A stretch of DNA of 64,000 bases from Nonomuraea guangzhouensis (GCF_019396345.1 NZ_JAHKRM010000009.1:62001-126000), one strand, 5' to 3'. Positions 17,833 through 26,119 are shown, counted from the first letter of the stretch. The notes: a model not told the origin generated them from the sequence alone. Made by a program: numbers and translations.

Positions 17833-18024
17833 TCAATGGGTACGGCGACGGGGTGCCAGGACCTCGGTGACCTTGGCGATGGCCTCAGGGCCGGGTTTGA
17901 CGTAGCGCATGGCGGTGCGAGGGCTCTTGTGGCGGGTCTTGCCCATGATGAGCTGCAGCGAGATCTCGGCGTTGTGGCGCAGCTGGTGCAGATCGAGCCC
18001 GGCGTAGCTTGTCGGTGAAGCGTG
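17833..18024 (-). pseudogene. Tyrosine recombinase (integrase) C-terminal remnant
   Basis: On the minus strand a frame ending in TGA at 17833 encodes LDLHQLRHNAEISLQLIMGK, then TRHKSPRTAMRYVKPGPEA. This contains the catalytic H-x-L-R-H box, the second His region (KTRHKS) and the nucleophilic Tyr (AMRYVKPG) of phage-type integrases. Only about 60 codons survive; the N-terminal and core-binding parts are missing and the frame is closed by a TGA just upstream. It marks an old integrated element in this region. Confidence 0.75.
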
Positions 18025-19002
18025 TCATGCGAGTGCTCCAGAGATCCAGTCGGCGGCTGTGGCCAGCCAGTCGGGGCGGGCGTTGCCGAGCAGGTGGTCG
18101 CCATGCGGCAGGGACAGGTAGCGCCCGTGTGCTGCCAGGCGGGCCAGCGCCGCACCGTTGGTCACGCCGGGAATGACGTCCTGGCCGCCGTCGATCACCA
18201 GCAGTGGGCAGGTGATCTGCGGGCTGAGGGCGGACAGGTCCACCTGGCCGGCGAAGCGGCGGGCAGCTTCCTCGCCGCCGGCACGCTGGATGAGGAGGTC
18301 CTGTACGGGAGCCGGCAGGATCTCCCAATCGAGCCGGAAGGGACCGCTGACGGTGACGGCGGCCGCGACGCGGGTTTCCCTGGCGGCGCTTTCGGCGACG
18401 TAGTAGCCGCCGAGACTGAGCCCGACAAGTCCCACCCTCCCCGCGCCGAGTGCGTCGATGACCTGGCCGATCACATGGTGATAGTCAGCGCGGACCGTGG
18501 TGGTGGCCGCGAGCACGCCCTGGCCCGGCCCGTCCATGGCGAACACGGCCATGCCCCGGCGCAGCAGGGCGGCCACGACGTCGTGGAATTCCTCCTTGCT
18601 GGAGTCCAGCCCGGGCACCACCACCGCCGTCGCGGCATCGTCCGGGCCGCGTAGCCAGCCGGTGAAACCCGGCCCTTCGATCCGTCGCGCCTGCGGCTCC
18701 AGCAGGCCCAGCGCACGGCCCATGGCGGTGTCCGCCTCGGCCGACGCGAGCGCGCTCTCACGGTTCGGCCCCAGTGTGGCGAAGTGGAACCAGCGCGCCG
18801 CCACCCGCAGGTGCTCGCCTGCTGAGATCGCCGTGGCCGCTTGTTCGGCGCGCGTCAGATGCCCATCCGCGGCGCGCATGAAGGCCTCGCCCCATTGGTT
18901 CAGGTCGGCGAGCTCGCCGGTGACGCGCAGGTACTCGTGCGGGTCCAGCCCGGCTCCGGTGGCGCGCGACAGGTTGGCGGCGGCGAATTCCGCGGCGCTC
19001 AT
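18025..19002 (-). CDS. Alpha/beta hydrolase with N-terminal helical domain
   Basis: 325 residues. An N-terminal helical domain (1-115) precedes a catalytic alpha/beta domain. The nucleophile elbow is G-L-S-L-G-G (S196), the acid is probably in DGGQDVIPG and the His in HGDHLLGN near the C-terminus. This arrangement resembles the FrsA/2,6-dihydropseudooxynicotine hydrolase group, which cleaves C-C bonds or esters; the substrate is unknown here. Its ATG overlaps the stop of the MDR reductase gene as ATGA, so the two form an operon, divergent from a LysR regulator that probably controls them. Confidence 0.82.
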   Translation of the reverse strand: MSAAEFAAANLSRATGAGLDPHEYLRVTGELADLNQWGEAFMRAADGHLTRAEQAATAISAGEHLRVAARWFHFATLGPNRESALASAEADTAMGRALGLLEPQARRIEGPGFTGWLRGPDDAATAVVVPGLDSSKEEFHDVVAALLRRGMAVFAMDGPGQGVLAATTTVRADYHHVIGQVIDALGAGRVGLVGLSLGGYYVAESAARETRVAAAVTVSGPFRLDWEILPAPVQDLLIQRAGGEEAARRFAGQVDLSALSPQITCPLLVIDGGQDVIPGVTNGAALARLAAHGRYLSLPHGDHLLGNARPDWLATAADWISGALA

Positions 19003-19922
19003 CGTGATGCTCCGATCGTCAGGACGGCCTTGCCGCGGATCCGGCGTTCCCGCAGGTCAACGAGGATGTCGGCGGTCTGGCTCCAGCCAGCGGTACGGCC
19101 GATCTCCGGGTGCAGCCGTCCGCCGGCCACCAGACGTACCAAAGTGGCCAGGTCGCGACCGTACGGCGCGCCCGCGTAGTGGAAGTGCCGGATCACAGCA
19201 TTCTCGGGCCCGGCGAGCAGGTCGAAGAAGTTCACCGTCGCCGGCGTACGGCTGGCCTGCCCGAACCACACCAGCATGCCCTCCGGGACCAACCTGGCCA
19301 GCGCGGCCGCCAGTGCGCTGCCGCCGGTCGACTCCAGCACCACGTCGAACGGCCCGTCCGCCTCGCCCACGTCGTGCACGATGGCCTCGGCGCCCAGCTC
19401 ACGCAGGCGCGCACCGCGCTCCGCCGTGGCGGTCACCGCGGTCACCTCCGCCCCGGCCGCCGCGGCGAGCTCGGTCAGGTAGTGCCCCACACCGCCGGAG
19501 GCGCCGGTCAGCAGCACCCGCCTGCCCGTCACGGCGCCGGCCACGCGGAGCAGCCGGAGCGCGGTGATCCCGGCCAATGGCAGAGCGGCCGCCTGAACGG
19601 TGCTGAGCTCGTCGGGCAGGACGGCGATCGAGTGGGTGGGCACCGCCGCGTACTCGGCCCAGCCGCCCATCGGCGGATGGCCCACCACGCGGGTGCCGAC
19701 CTGCGGCCCCGAGCCGTCGGCGGCGGCCTGCACGACCAGGCCGGCGACGTCCTTCCCCGGCAGCAGGCCCTGTTCCGGCGTTTCCAGCAGGAACGTCTCC
19801 CCGCGATTCGGCGAGAACGCCTCAACCTTGATCAGCACCTCGTCCGCGGCGGGCACGGGCTGAGCGGCCTCGGCGAACTCCACCGGCCGCGAGGCATCTC
19901 CCGTTGGGATCAATCTACGCAT
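18999..19922 (-). CDS. Zinc-binding-type MDR oxidoreductase (quinone reductase-like)
   Basis: 307 residues from the ATG at 19922 (MRRLIPTGDASRPVEF). It has the GroES-like N-terminal domain (VLIKVEAFSPNRGE, GKDVAGLV) and a Rossmann domain with the NAD(P)H motif TGASGGVGHYL. It lacks the catalytic Zn ligands, as in the quinone oxidoreductase branch of the medium-chain dehydrogenase family. It is the first gene of a two-gene operon with the hydrolase and is transcribed away from the LysR gene at 19999. Likely an NADPH-dependent enone or quinone reductase. Confidence 0.85.
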   Translation of the reverse strand: MRRLIPTGDASRPVEFAEAAQPVPAADEVLIKVEAFSPNRGETFLLETPEQGLLPGKDVAGLVVQAAADGSGPQVGTRVVGHPPMGGWAEYAAVPTHSIAVLPDELSTVQAAALPLAGITALRLLRVAGAVTGRRVLLTGASGGVGHYLTELAAAAGAEVTAVTATAERGARLRELGAEAIVHDVGEADGPFDVVLESTGGSALAAALARLVPEGMLVWFGQASRTPATVNFFDLLAGPENAVIRHFHYAGAPYGRDLATLVRLVAGGRLHPEIGRTAGWSQTADILVDLRERRIRGKAVLTIGASR

Positions 19923-19976
19923 GCGGCTATGAAACCGGCGAGCGGATCGCATGATCCAACAACGACTGCGACAGGC

Positions 19977-19995
19977 CGACAACTATTGGTTGTCG
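19977..19995. promoter_or_regulatory. Palindromic operator candidate for the divergent LysR gene
   Basis: A perfect inverted repeat CGACAAC-TATTG-GTTGTCG (7-nt arms, 5-nt spacer) lies between the divergent MDR reductase and LysR genes, ending 3 bp before the LysR ATG. It fits the T-N11-A style dyad bound by LysR-type regulators. Confidence 0.5.
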
Positions 19996-19998
19996 CCT

Positions 19999-20961
19999 AT
20001 GGTGACGGGCGTGGACTTGGATCTGGCGCAGGTGCGCGCGTTCGTACGGGCGGCTGACGAACTGCACTTCGGCCACGCGGCCGAGGAACTGTCGATCTCC
20101 CAGCAGGCGCTGTCCAAGCGGATCGCCCGGTTGGAGTCCACGCTCGGCAGGCGCCTGCTCGACCGCGGCGGCCAGGGGGTGCGGCTCACCGAGGCCGGAC
20201 ACCGTTTCCTGGAGCCCGCCCGGCAGGCGCTGGCCGCTGCCGACCTGGCCGTGGCGGCTGTGCTGGACACGCACCGCCCGCTGCGGATCGACGTGTGGGG
20301 CCACCTGTACGCGCCCATGCGCACCCTGGCCCAGGTGGCGGCCGGCGAGTCGCTGCGACTGGAACTCGGGCACGGCCGTGACCTGCCCTCGGTGATCACC
20401 GCGCTGCTGCACGGCGACATCGACGCGGCCTTCGGTCGCGTCCACGCGCCGCCGCCCACCGGGTTGACCCATCGCCTGGTACGGCTGGAACCCGTGGACG
20501 CGATCCTCCACGCTGATCATCCGCTGGCGAACGCGCCCGCGATCCGTCCGGCGCAGTTGCGCGACAGCGTACTGTGGACGCCCGGCGCGCTCCACCGGCT
20601 GAACTTCCTGCACCGCTTCGCCATGGCCTTCGGGATCCATCAGCACGCCGAAGGCGCGAACCTGGGACTGGACCACTTCCTGGACGACCTGGCAGCCGAC
20701 CCGCACCGCTTCAGCCTGCTGCCCGCGGACATACCCCTCCCGCCGCACCCGGCGATCCGCTCGGTCCCGTTGATCGACCCCACACCGCTGTACGCCTGGT
20801 CACTGCTCTGGCGCGGCAACGGCGGCCACTCACTGCTGGACACCTTGACAAGCGCCTTCGTGACGGAGGCCGAGCACAACCGGTGGCTGGAACACGATCC
20901 CACCCGCGATTGGCTACCCGAGCGCCACAGCACGGACGCCAGCACATCGACTGCATCATGA
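19999..20961 (+). CDS. LysR-family transcriptional regulator
   Basis: 320 residues from ATG 19999 (MVTGVDLDLAQVRAFVRAAD). The winged helix-turn-helix is clear (HFGHAAEELSISQQALSKRI, then RLESTLGRRLLDR). The C-terminal part is a periplasmic-binding-like effector domain. It is divergent from the reductase/hydrolase operon with a dyad just upstream of its start, the classical LysR layout of autoregulation plus activation of the neighbour. The effector is unknown. An earlier in-frame ATG at 19951 would run through the dyad and is less likely. Confidence 0.88.
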   Translation: MVTGVDLDLAQVRAFVRAADELHFGHAAEELSISQQALSKRIARLESTLGRRLLDRGGQGVRLTEAGHRFLEPARQALAAADLAVAAVLDTHRPLRIDVWGHLYAPMRTLAQVAAGESLRLELGHGRDLPSVITALLHGDIDAAFGRVHAPPPTGLTHRLVRLEPVDAILHADHPLANAPAIRPAQLRDSVLWTPGALHRLNFLHRFAMAFGIHQHAEGANLGLDHFLDDLAADPHRFSLLPADIPLPPHPAIRSVPLIDPTPLYAWSLLWRGNGGHSLLDTLTSAFVTEAEHNRWLEHDPTRDWLPERHSTDASTSTAS

Positions 20962-21045
20962 GGAGCCTGATCGCCCAACGAGCCGAACACGCCGCACGAA
21001 AGTTGGCAACGACGCAGCCGCTCCGGTGACGGTCGGCGTCGTACA

Positions 21046-21330
21046 CCAGCGATCCGCCGCGGCGTGGTCATCCGCGACGTCTACTTGGAGAGCTACCACA
21101 ACGATCCCGCGACGCTGGCTCACGCCCGGCGGATGGCGGGACAGGGCGGGCAGAGCCGCACCACGGCGACGAGCGCCTGCTGGCGGACGGCCACACCGAC
21201 GAGCCGGCGGGCCGCCGGCTCGCGATCTCCACGCGCAGCGTGCAACGCGTCATGACCGCTCTCACCGCACAGGTGGACGCGACGAGCCGCTTCCAGGCCG
21301 GCGTCGAAGCGGCCGGCTCTGACCAGATGA
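21046..21330 (+). pseudogene. Remnant of a LuxR-type HTH regulator
   Basis: Two fragments of one gene lie in different frames. The first (from about 21049) reads IRRGVVIRDVYLESYHNDPA then TLAHARRMAGQGGQSRTT. After a frameshift and internal deletion, the second reads DERLLADGHTDEPAGRRLAI then STRSVQRVMTALTAQ and TSRFQAGVEAA. The latter is a LuxR-type helix-turn-helix with its recognition helix. No single start-to-stop frame joins them, so the gene is dead. The stretch 20962-21045 before it holds nothing I can identify. Confidence 0.65.
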
Positions 21331-21331
21331 T

Positions 21332-22291
21332 CTATCCCACGAGGTTGATTCCTGGAACGGTGGCGGGACTCGAACCCCCATGGTCGCCTTGGGAAGCGCG
21401 GGCGGCGATGTCGGCCAGGGCCTGGACGGCGCTGCGGACGGCGGGGATCTGGTCGGCCTCGCGATGGTGAAGGAGGTACACGACTCTCGGTCGTACCCCT
21501 GCGGCCGGGCGCACCGCGACGCCCGGGTCGCGGGCCGCGTCGAGCGCCAGTTGCGGGAGCAGCCCGACGGCCAGCCCACGGGCGATGAGCGCCTGCGTCA
21601 GCACGTAGTCGTCCGTGCCGTGGCGGATGTCCGGCGTGAAACCGGCTGCCTCGCACGCCTGTCGAAGGTGGTCTGTGCACCGTTCGCAGCCTCCGGTCCA
21701 TTTGTCCTGGGCCAATTCCCGCAGGTCCAGTGGTATGGCCGATGGTTGTGCGCATGGATGCGAACGGGGCAGTACGAGCCGTAGCGGGTCCTCGCCGATC
21801 GGTATCCGCTCTATTTCGTCGGTGTCGACCGGTCTTTCTCCGGCATGAGTGAATGTCAGGGCGATGTCCACGTCGCCGACGGCGAGCAGGCCGAGGGCCT
21901 GCGGGGGTTCGGCTTCGCGCAGCCGTACGTCGAGATGAGGATGCCGCTGGGCGAGCAGGCTCATCGCGGCGGGGACCAGGGTCGCGCCCGCCGAGGGGAA
22001 CGCGGCCAGCCGCACGGTGCCCGCGCGCAGATGGACGAGCGCTTCGAGCTCTTCGGTCGCGGCCTGCATGCGAGCGGCGATGGCGTCGGCGTGACGGAGC
22101 AGCGCCTGTCCCGCCTCCGTGAGCTGGACACCGCGTGGCCGGCGCAGCACCAGGGGGGTGCCCGCCTGACGTTCGAGGTGGCGTAGATGCTGGCTGACCG
22201 CCGGCTGGGTCCAGCCGAGCGACCGGGCGGCGCCGCCGATCGACTTGGTACGGGCGATTTCCCGGAAGATCAGCAGCCGCTGGACGTCCAT
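21332..22291 (-). CDS. LysR-family transcriptional regulator
   Basis: 319 residues from ATG 22291 (MDVQRLLIFREIARTKSIGG). The N-terminal winged HTH is standard (GGAARSLGWTQPAVSQHLRH). The effector domain follows, with GTVRLAAFPSAGATLVPAA. The final 20 residues (ASQGDHGGSSPATVPGINLV) look non-conserved and are encoded by a tRNA-like stretch, which suggests the 3' end was rewritten by an insertion or deletion. It is divergent from the racemase gene with a dyad between them and probably regulates that gene. Confidence 0.87.
   Translation of the reverse strand: MDVQRLLIFREIARTKSIGGAARSLGWTQPAVSQHLRHLERQAGTPLVLRRPRGVQLTEAGQALLRHADAIAARMQAATEELEALVHLRAGTVRLAAFPSAGATLVPAAMSLLAQRHPHLDVRLREAEPPQALGLLAVGDVDIALTFTHAGERPVDTDEIERIPIGEDPLRLVLPRSHPCAQPSAIPLDLRELAQDKWTGGCERCTDHLRQACEAAGFTPDIRHGTDDYVLTQALIARGLAVGLLPQLALDAARDPGVAVRPAAGVRPRVVYLLHHREADQIPAVRSAVQALADIAARASQGDHGGSSPATVPGINLVG
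21353..21391 (-). other. tRNA 3'-end-like sequence (possible attachment-site remnant)
   Basis: The minus strand contains GGGGGTTCGAGTCCCGCCAC, which resembles a T-arm with its TTCGAGT loop, followed by CGTTCCA. About 20 nt upstream is CTTCCCAAG, like a Gly anticodon loop. The anticodon stem and acceptor do not pair, so this is no functional tRNA. It lies at the junction between a decayed regulator and the end of the LysR gene, as expected of an old att site; that is inference. Confidence 0.3.
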
Positions 22292-22304
22292 GCCATAAGT
22301 ATTG

Positions 22305-22321
22305 CTTGGCGGTCGGCCAAG
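22305..22321. promoter_or_regulatory. LysR-type dyad between LysR and racemase genes
   Basis: Perfect inverted repeat CTTGGC-GGTCG-GCCAAG (6-nt arms), containing a T-N11-A core, 14 bp before the LysR start and 47 bp before the racemase ATG. Well placed for control of both divergent genes. Confidence 0.5.
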
Positions 22322-22367
22322 AAAGCCAGGACTACCTATGAGCTGGGCGGCCCGGCACGCTGGGGCC

Positions 22368-23117
22368 ATGACGCGAACCATCGGGCTGATCGGCGGAATG
22401 AGCTGGGAATCTTCCGCCGAGTACTATCGGCTGCTGAACGAGGAGGTGCGGCGGCGACGGGGCGGGCACCACTGCGCCAGGAGCGTGCTGTTGACCGTCG
22501 ACTTCGCCGAGATCGAGGCCCTGCAGCGCAGCGGGGAGTGGGAACGGGCCGGGCTGCTCCTGGCCGAGTCGGCCAAGAGCCTGGAGCGGGCGGGCGCGGA
22601 CATGGTGCTGCTGTGCACGAACACCATGCACCAGGTGGCCGACCAGATCGAGGCGGCGATCAACGTACCTTTCGTGCATATCGTCGACGCCACGGCGCGC
22701 CGCGTCGCCGCCGCGGGCCTCACCACGGTGGGGCTGCTGGCCACCCGTTTCACGATGGAGATGGACTTCTACCGCTCGCGGATGCGACAGCATGGTGTGG
22801 AGATCGTGGTGCCGGACGAACCGGACCGCACGCTCGTCCACGACGTGATCTATCAGGAGCTCACGCAGAACCGGATCGAAGGCGCCTCTCGCGAGGAGTA
22901 TCGGCGCATCATCGCCGAGCTCGCGGCACGAGGCGCTCAGGCGGTGATCCTTGGATGCACCGAGATCACCTTGCTGATCAGGCCAGGAGACAGCCTGTTG
23001 CCGATGTTCGATTCCACCAGCATCCATGTCGAGACGGCCGTCGACCGGGCACTGCGGCTCCCGGTCACGTCAGCATTGCCGGGCGCCTCGGGTAGCCGAC
23101 TCGAAACGTACAGGTGA
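22368..23117 (+). CDS. Aspartate/glutamate racemase family protein
   Basis: 249 residues from ATG 22368. The family signature is present: GLIGGMSWESS at the N-terminus, first catalytic Cys in LCTNTMH (C83) and second in ILGCTEI (C197). These PLP-independent enzymes racemise Asp, Glu or related acidic amino acids by a two-cysteine mechanism; closest to the YgeA/aspartate racemase branch. It is divergent from a LysR regulator with a shared dyad, so it is probably induced by an amino-acid-related ligand. Confidence 0.9.
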   Translation: MTRTIGLIGGMSWESSAEYYRLLNEEVRRRRGGHHCARSVLLTVDFAEIEALQRSGEWERAGLLLAESAKSLERAGADMVLLCTNTMHQVADQIEAAINVPFVHIVDATARRVAAAGLTTVGLLATRFTMEMDFYRSRMRQHGVEIVVPDEPDRTLVHDVIYQELTQNRIEGASREEYRRIIAELAARGAQAVILGCTEITLLIRPGDSLLPMFDSTSIHVETAVDRALRLPVTSALPGASGSRLETYR

Positions 23118-23138
23118 GTACGGGTGAAGGGTGAGTCG

Positions 23139-23400
23139 ATGGAGGAACTGAGCCACCTGTTCCGCATGGCCGCCGACAACGCGGCCGCCTACCGACGGTC
23201 GCTGGCGGACCGGCCGGTCGGGGCGTGGATCGACCAGGTCGCGTCGCTGGAGGCGTTCGGCGGCCCGCTGCCCTCAGCTTCTTCCCCACCGGAGCAGGTG
23301 CTGACGGACCTGGTCGCCGCGGCCGAGCCCGGCCTGGTCGCGAGCGCGGGCCCGCGTTACTTCGGGTTCGTGGTCGGCGGCGCGCCAGCACAGGGTCATC
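23139..23400 (+). pseudogene. N-terminal fragment of a PLP-dependent decarboxylase
   Basis: The frame from ATG 23139 reads MEELSHLFRMAADNAAAYRR, then LADRPVG, EAFGGPLP and VAAAEPGLVASAGPRYFGFV. This matches the N-terminus of the aromatic-amino-acid/glutamate decarboxylase-like PLP family (GPRYFGFVxGG). The similarity stops at about codon 87 and the rest is arginine/serine-rich noise with no PLP lysine, so the gene is truncated. It begins just after the racemase and may once have formed an operon with it. Confidence 0.65.
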
Positions 23401-23462
23401 CGGAGGGAAGCCCATCTGGCCTCCGACGCCCGGCCCTGCCGTCGCAGCGAGCCGCACGATCT

Positions 23463-23490
23463 CACCCGCTGCTGAGTTCGGCAGCGGGTG
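23463..23490. terminator. Hairpin, terminator candidate
   Basis: Perfect 10-bp stem CACCCGCTGC / GCAGCGGGTG with an 8-nt loop, followed by TTGTTGG. The T-run is short, as is common in actinobacteria. It lies after the decarboxylase fragment; the rest of 23401-23657 shows no gene. Confidence 0.45.
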
Positions 23491-23657
23491 TTGTTGGATG
23501 CGGACAACTGGCTGTGGCTGCTGTTCAGTGCAGCAGAGGCAATCGACGAATTCACGTAGGCACCACAGGCGCACGGCCGCTACGAGCCCCACTACAACAC
23601 GGCGGTTATGGATCGGAGCTGCGGTGCGGAGGGCCGCGCGACGGTCCGTGAGCGTCG

Positions 23658-24332
23658 CTATGCGGAGGCCCTCAGGGGCTCGAGGGCGGTCAGGATGAGG
23701 TCAAGGCCGAAGACGAACTCCTCCGCCGGGTCGAAGCCGGCAGCGACGAGCGCCGCGGCGGACTCGTTGAGGTAGGGGAACTCGTCAGGAGGAAGCTGGG
23801 GCAGGTAGGCGTCCTCGATCACGTCCGCGAACTCATCGGCGGTGTCGAACGGCAGGCCGGCTTCCTGCAGGGCGAAACCGTAGACATAGCTGTCGAGCAA
23901 CCAGTTGGCGTGCGTCGCCATCAAGACCGAGAAGCCAGCCTGCCGCAGGCAAGCGGTGACCGCTTCGTGGTGCCGGAGGTTCGCGGGCCCCGGCGATGTC
24001 CGCGACTCCATCAGGCCGTTCGCCCACGGGTGGCGTGCGAGAACCTGTCGGGCGGATACCGCACGCCGTCGCATCGCCGACTGCCAGTCGGTCCCTTCGG
24101 GCGGGAGTTCGATCTCCTCGAACACGATGTCGACCATGGCGTCCAGCAACTCCTCCTTGCTCGCCACGTAGTGATAGAGCGACATCGCGCCCGCGCCGAG
24201 CGTGCCAGCCAGCCGGCGCATGCTCAGTCCGTCGACCCCCTCGCTGTCGGCCAGCCGGATCGCCTCGACCACCACCCGCTGCTTGCTCAGCCCCGCGTCT
24301 GACGCGATCTGGCGTTGCTCTCTCACAGACAC
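23658..24332 (-). CDS. TetR-family regulator
   Basis: 224 residues from a GTG at 24332, preceded by GAGGAG at 4 nt spacing (longer starts upstream lack a ribosome site). The N-terminal HTH is typical (GVDGLSMRRLAGTLGAGAMS, then LYHYVASKEELLDAMVD). The C-terminal ligand-binding domain resembles the TetR_C class that follows tetracycline-type repressors (LLDSYVYGFALQE). It is divergent from an MDR reductase gene; the spacer holds a 14-nt perfect inverted repeat on a promoter, making it the probable repressor of that gene and of itself. Confidence 0.9.
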   Translation of the reverse strand: MSVREQRQIASDAGLSKQRVVVEAIRLADSEGVDGLSMRRLAGTLGAGAMSLYHYVASKEELLDAMVDIVFEEIELPPEGTDWQSAMRRRAVSARQVLARHPWANGLMESRTSPGPANLRHHEAVTACLRQAGFSVLMATHANWLLDSYVYGFALQEAGLPFDTADEFADVIEDAYLPQLPPDEFPYLNESAAALVAAGFDPAEEFVFGLDLILTALEPLRASA

Positions 24333-24357
24333 GGTTCTCCTCGCTCGCTCGAACGGC

Positions 24358-24411
24358 TTGACAATCGTACACCGTACGACCATAGTACAGCGTACGACGT
24401 ACGGTGTACGA
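24358..24411 (+). promoter_or_regulatory. Promoter with TetR operator pair
   Basis: TTGACA (24358-24363), 17 nt, CATAGT (24381-24386) form a rightward promoter. Overlapping it, TCGTACACCGTACG (24365-24378) and CGTACGGTGTACGA (24398-24411) are perfect 14-nt inverted repeats 19 nt apart; each arm is itself close to a GTAC-based palindrome. Binding of the divergent TetR here would block the -10/-35 region. Confidence 0.7.
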
Positions 24412-24516
24412 ACTGCCGAGAGACGCGGTTCGGATGAGGGGGCTTCTGTGGGAAGAAAACAGCGATCGAATGCCGGAGCAGGCCTGGTGCGGGGAGCGAG
24501 TCGGGCCGAGGCGGCG

Positions 24517-25488
24517 ATGATGCGGGCCGCCGTCCAGCGCCGCTACGGCCCGCCCTCAGTGCTTGAGTCGTCCGAGGTCGGGCTACCGCTGCCCGGTCGA
24601 GGCGATGTACTCGTCCAGGTCGGCGCAGCCTCGGTGCATCCTGGCGACTACTTCGTCATGACCGGTGAGCCGTACGTGGTGCGCCTGGTGTTCGGGCTCC
24701 GCCGGCCGCGCCACGGCATCCCCGGCAGGGACCTCGCTGGCGTGGTGGCAGCGGTCGGGAACGATGTCACCACTCTCCGCCCCGGCGACGAGGTGTTCGG
24801 CTGGAGCACCGCTGGAACGCTCGCGGAGTACGCCTGCGTCCCGGCGGACCACCTCGTGTCCGTGCCTGCCAACGTGTCGGTCGTGGACGCGGCAGCGGTG
24901 CCCACGTCGGGTATGACGGCGTTGCAGGCATTGCGTGAGATCGCGAACGTTCGACCGGGCCAGACGGTGCTGGTCACGGGCGCGTCGGGCGGTGTGGGCT
25001 CGTTCGCGGTCCAGATCGCCAAGGCGTTCGGCGCCGAGGTGACAGGTGTGTGCAGCACCCGCAACGTCGACTTGGTCCGGTCGCTCGGTGCCGACCACGT
25101 CGTTGACTACACGGAGACCGACTTCACCGGCACCGAGAAGCGCTACGACGTCATCCTCGACAACGTGGAAGTCCAGCCCCTGGCGGCTGTCCGCCGAGCG
25201 CTGACGCCCACCGGCACCCTCATCCCCAACAGCGGACGCGGCGGCCGCTGGCTCGGCCCCCTCGGTCGGATCGTCAAAGCGCGCGTGCTGTCCGGGTTCA
25301 CCCGTCAGCAGCTGAAGCCCTTCACGTCGGTCGGGAAGCGTCAGGACCTGCTCACCCTGGCCGACCTGCTCACGAGCGGGCAGGTCACGCCCGCCATCGA
25401 CCGCACGTACCCCCTCAACGAAGCAGCCGACGCCCTCCGCTACATCGCGGCCGGCCACACCAGAGGGAAGGTCGTCGTGACCATCTGA
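24517..25488 (+). CDS. NAD(P)-dependent MDR alcohol dehydrogenase/quinone reductase
   Basis: 323 residues from ATG 24517 (a second ATG follows at once). GroES-like domain with GIPGRDLAGVVAAVGND and GDEVFGW; cofactor motif TGASGGVGSFAVQIAK. Zn ligands are absent, as in quinone-reductase-type members. Expression is probably repressed by the divergent TetR through the operator at 24365-24411. The 5' leader is about 130 nt. A DUF6326 membrane protein gene follows 92 bp downstream in the same direction. Confidence 0.87.
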   Translation: MMRAAVQRRYGPPSVLESSEVGLPLPGRGDVLVQVGAASVHPGDYFVMTGEPYVVRLVFGLRRPRHGIPGRDLAGVVAAVGNDVTTLRPGDEVFGWSTAGTLAEYACVPADHLVSVPANVSVVDAAAVPTSGMTALQALREIANVRPGQTVLVTGASGGVGSFAVQIAKAFGAEVTGVCSTRNVDLVRSLGADHVVDYTETDFTGTEKRYDVILDNVEVQPLAAVRRALTPTGTLIPNSGRGGRWLGPLGRIVKARVLSGFTRQQLKPFTSVGKRQDLLTLADLLTSGQVTPAIDRTYPLNEAADALRYIAAGHTRGKVVVTI

Positions 25489-25580
25489 CGACCGGACCGA
25501 CGAGAACGACCCAACCCGTGCGTACGCCCAGACCTGCCGCCACTCTGGCGGAGAGCCCGCTCCTCGAGAAAGAGGAATCG

Positions 25581-26069
25581 ATGACTATCCGAACGAAAAC
25601 CCTGAACCTGCTCGACAACCCGCCGATCCCCGTGCAGGTCAAGATCACCGCCGCATGGACCAGCTTCATGTTCCTCTACATCTACGTCGACTACTTCCAC
25701 CTCCACAAGCCCGGCGTCATCGACAACCTCCGCGCCGGCGTCGTCTTCGAGTTCGACATCAGCCCGACGTTGTTGACCATGATGCTCGCGTCCGTGGCGA
25801 TCCCGGCCCTGATGGTGATGCTCTCCATGACGCTGCCCGCCCGGGTGAACCGCGCCACGAACCTCGTCGTTGCATCGCTCTACATCCCCTACTCGGTTTT
25901 CAACGCGGTAGGGGAGTCCTGGGACTGGGCCTCCTTCTACGGCCTCTCCATCGGAATCGAGGTGCTGCTCCTGGCCTTCATCTTGCGCTCCGCCTGGACA
26001 TGGCCTCGAACCCCCGCCGTCCCAGCCGGTCCCGCGACGACCGACCTTCGACAGGACCTTCGACAGTAG
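25581..26069 (+). CDS. DUF6326-like small membrane protein
   Basis: 162 residues from ATG 25581 with AGAGGAA 3-4 nt upstream. Four hydrophobic segments are visible: around FMFLYIYVDYF, LLTMMLASVAIPALMVML, NLVVASLYIPYSVFNA and SIGIEVLLLAFILRS. The YVDYFHLHKPG and the overall pattern match my memory of DUF6326. Function unknown. It probably shares the TetR-controlled transcript of the preceding reductase. Confidence 0.75.
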   Translation: MTIRTKTLNLLDNPPIPVQVKITAAWTSFMFLYIYVDYFHLHKPGVIDNLRAGVVFEFDISPTLLTMMLASVAIPALMVMLSMTLPARVNRATNLVVASLYIPYSVFNAVGESWDWASFYGLSIGIEVLLLAFILRSAWTWPRTPAVPAGPATTDLRQDLRQ

Positions 26070-26119
26070 GTATCCGTGTAAAGCCCTTCGGCGAGTGGAA
26101 GTTGCCGGTGCAGGACCGC

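Noticed and set aside
21353..21425. Functional tRNA-Gly(CCC)
   Set aside because: The anticodon stem and acceptor stem do not pair; only the T-arm-like part and an anticodon-loop-like motif are present.
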